NCBI GenBank assembly: GCA_032622095.1
Contig: CP136066.1
Location: 204,746,978 to 204,810,977 of the forward strand
Length of the DNA: 64,000 bases
Direction of reading: 5' to 3'
DNA from: Siphonodentalium dalli
Lineage: Eukaryota; Mollusca; Scaphopoda; Gadilida; Siphonodentaliidae
The notes under the pieces are model-generated. The model made no database searches. It was not told the origin of the DNA and was given only the letters and a program-made list of their open reading frames with translations. Shown piece by piece: positions 62,610 through 64,000 of this stretch. Numbering within the stretch: the stretch's first letter is position 1; every line of letters starts with the position of its first letter. The position numbers and the translations under genes were made by a program.

Positions 62610-62837
62610 CTGAAACAACAATGATTGAATGTGAAATTTGAGATAATAATATAATAATTGACTATATATAGTGCATAATCCAACTACATGTTCTCATATG
62701 GTTTTTCAAACAATCATCACAGCTAGCCACTATTACAAATATGAGAGACTTTCTGTATATTTCTATATAATTTAATCACAAGCTGTCAATTCACAAAATA
62801 CTATAAAACAATTGGTTGTCACACAATCACCCATTAA

Positions 62838-63229
62838 CCCTTTACCCAACAGAACGGCCCTGTGCCAATGCATTCTCTTATATATGCGAGTCGACCATAG
62901 GTCGCCTCGCATATATAAGAGAATGCATTGGCTTAACACATTAAAAATTATAAAATTGTTAAAGAATGTAAGAAAAAATGGTAAAAAGTGTTAAAAAAAG
63001 ATTTTTTTTAGGCCAATGCATTCTCTTATATATGCGAGGCGACCTATGGTCGACTCGCATATATAAGAGAATGCATTGGCACAGGGCATAACTGTAACTA
63101 TCACAATGTGGTCAAGGAGCCGGTTCCAATGATATCCATATTTGTATGGTTCTATTGAGACAGACCGAAGATATTTTAGGCTGTTGAAGCTTTATTTGGC
63201 CGGTTTTGGCCGGTTTGTTGGGTAAAGGG
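62838..63229. mobile_element. TTAA element, CCCTTTACCCAACA end type, complete
   Basis: 392 bp; TTAA at 62834-62837 and 63230-63233; two hairpins (62861-62931, 63010-63081). Nearly identical to 50550-50941, so recently active. Confidence 0.9.
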
Positions 63230-63310
63230 TTAAGGTTATTTCTCGATCATCTGAATTTCTTGATTATTTACCGCTACAGCATCAACTAATTAACCCAGAA
63301 ATCAACAGCA

Positions 63311-63450
63311 GCATGACTGGAGCTTCCTAAAATTTTGCCAATGCATTCACTTATGTTTGTCTCCCATAGGAAGCTTCACATATATAAGAGAATGCACTGG
63401 CTAACAAGGTAAAATAGATATTGTTAGGCCAATGCATTCTCTTATATATG
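63311..63450. repeat. Fragment of a two-hairpin TTAA-type element
   Basis: ATGACTGGAGCTTCCTAAAA, a damaged hairpin and 'attgttaggccaatgcattctcttatatatg' without its partner arm. A second fragment of the same family begins at about 63870 and runs to the window edge. Confidence 0.6.
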
Positions 63451-63739
63451 TTTTTATTCCACACCCATTGACGTGAGTCACATGTATTCAACGGAATCCC
63501 AGCCATTGAATACATATTAGTGTATACCTCTAGTGGAATACAAGCCGGAACTATTCTTGTTGACGTTGTCGCCAAGAAAGATGACGTACATTACGTTGAT
63601 CATCCGCTTCCGGTGATCCCCCCATAATTACTGGTTATTTGTCAGACTTAAATCACAAAATATGTAGCTATAGTATAGTAGCAATGAAGGTGCTATTCAT
63701 GGATTGAACTTATCTGACTGAACGGTGTAGAATAAATAC

Positions 63740-63865
63740 AGAACACAACTTGCATCATAATCTCGAATCTTTTATCAAACTCGTTGCGGGCGGCGCAATA
63801 TATCCTTGCGCCATCCGCAACTCATTCGATAAAAGAGTCTCGATTAAGATGCGCGTTGTGTTCTG
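63740..63865. repeat. Fold-back 'acacaacttgcatcataatctcg'
   Basis: GAACACAACTTGCATCATAA, TCTCGAATCTTTTATC, then centre GGCGCAATATATCCTTGCGCC, then GATAAAAGAGTCTCGATTAA, GCGCGTTGTGTTC. Confidence 0.8.
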
Positions 63866-64000
63866 TCTATGTCTCCCATAGGGAGCCTCATGTATATAAG
63901 AGAATACCCTGACCTTGTAAGCCAGTGAATTCTCTTATATGTGCGAGGCTCCCTGTAGAGTTATATCTTAAAAAAATTAAAACAGCTACAAGCCTGCAAA

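Noticed and set aside
60980-62609. Core A as the true C-terminus of a separate annexin gene
   Set aside because: Not excluded, but the AA/GTAAGG end is the same as in B and C and joins linker B in frame, so I preferred one gene.

Overview
The window is AT-rich, intron-rich eukaryotic DNA, almost certainly from an invertebrate animal. Dispersed repeats of the 'ggcataactctggtgaaaat ... ggacggacggacaga' kind, dense small inverted-repeat transposons and the gene structure suggest a mollusc, most likely a bivalve. That taxonomic guess is inference.

I find one gene, on the minus strand, running right to left across the whole window and open at both ends: a giant tandem annexin ('poly-annexin'). 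I reconstructed 24 exons (about 4.27 kb of coding sequence, about 1,420 residues). They form four consecutive modules: A (62609-60984, only the last part of a core), B (37785-21868, complete, 507 codons), C (21320-10598, complete, 462 codons) and D (9587-1607, open at the left end). A complete module is a low-complexity K/E/S/P-rich linker of about 130-210 residues followed by a four-repeat annexin core. It is encoded by a fixed exon series: linker plus R1a, R1b/R2a, an 11-residue microexon, R2/R3, R3 middle, R3 end, R4a, R4b. Every junction keeps frame, including the three that join the end of one core to the next linker. The linkers have no methionine, so separate genes starting in the linker exons are unlikely. 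Repeats 1 and 4 of each core keep the GLGT-x38-(D/E) type II calcium site; repeats 2 and 3 have lost it.

The exon/intron borders are unusual. After the linker exons of C and D the 5' splice site itself is the repeat unit of a 38-bp minisatellite (about 22 and about 60 copies). Shorter tandem duplications of exon end plus donor occur at four other exons (B-E6, C-E4, D-E4, D-E5).

The rest is intron filled with non-autonomous transposons. There are several TTAA-flanked, CCCTTT-ended (piggyBac-like) families, many built around the same AATGCATT...TATATA hairpin but with different ends; hAT-type elements with 8-bp target duplications; TA-flanked CAGTAATGCCCTAA and pogo-like elements; and a fold-back family flanked by direct repeats of about 10 bp. 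I see no transposase or reverse transcriptase frame, no RNA gene, no CRISPR array and no second protein gene. The largest intron (37786-60983, 23.2 kb) contains no exon I can recognise.
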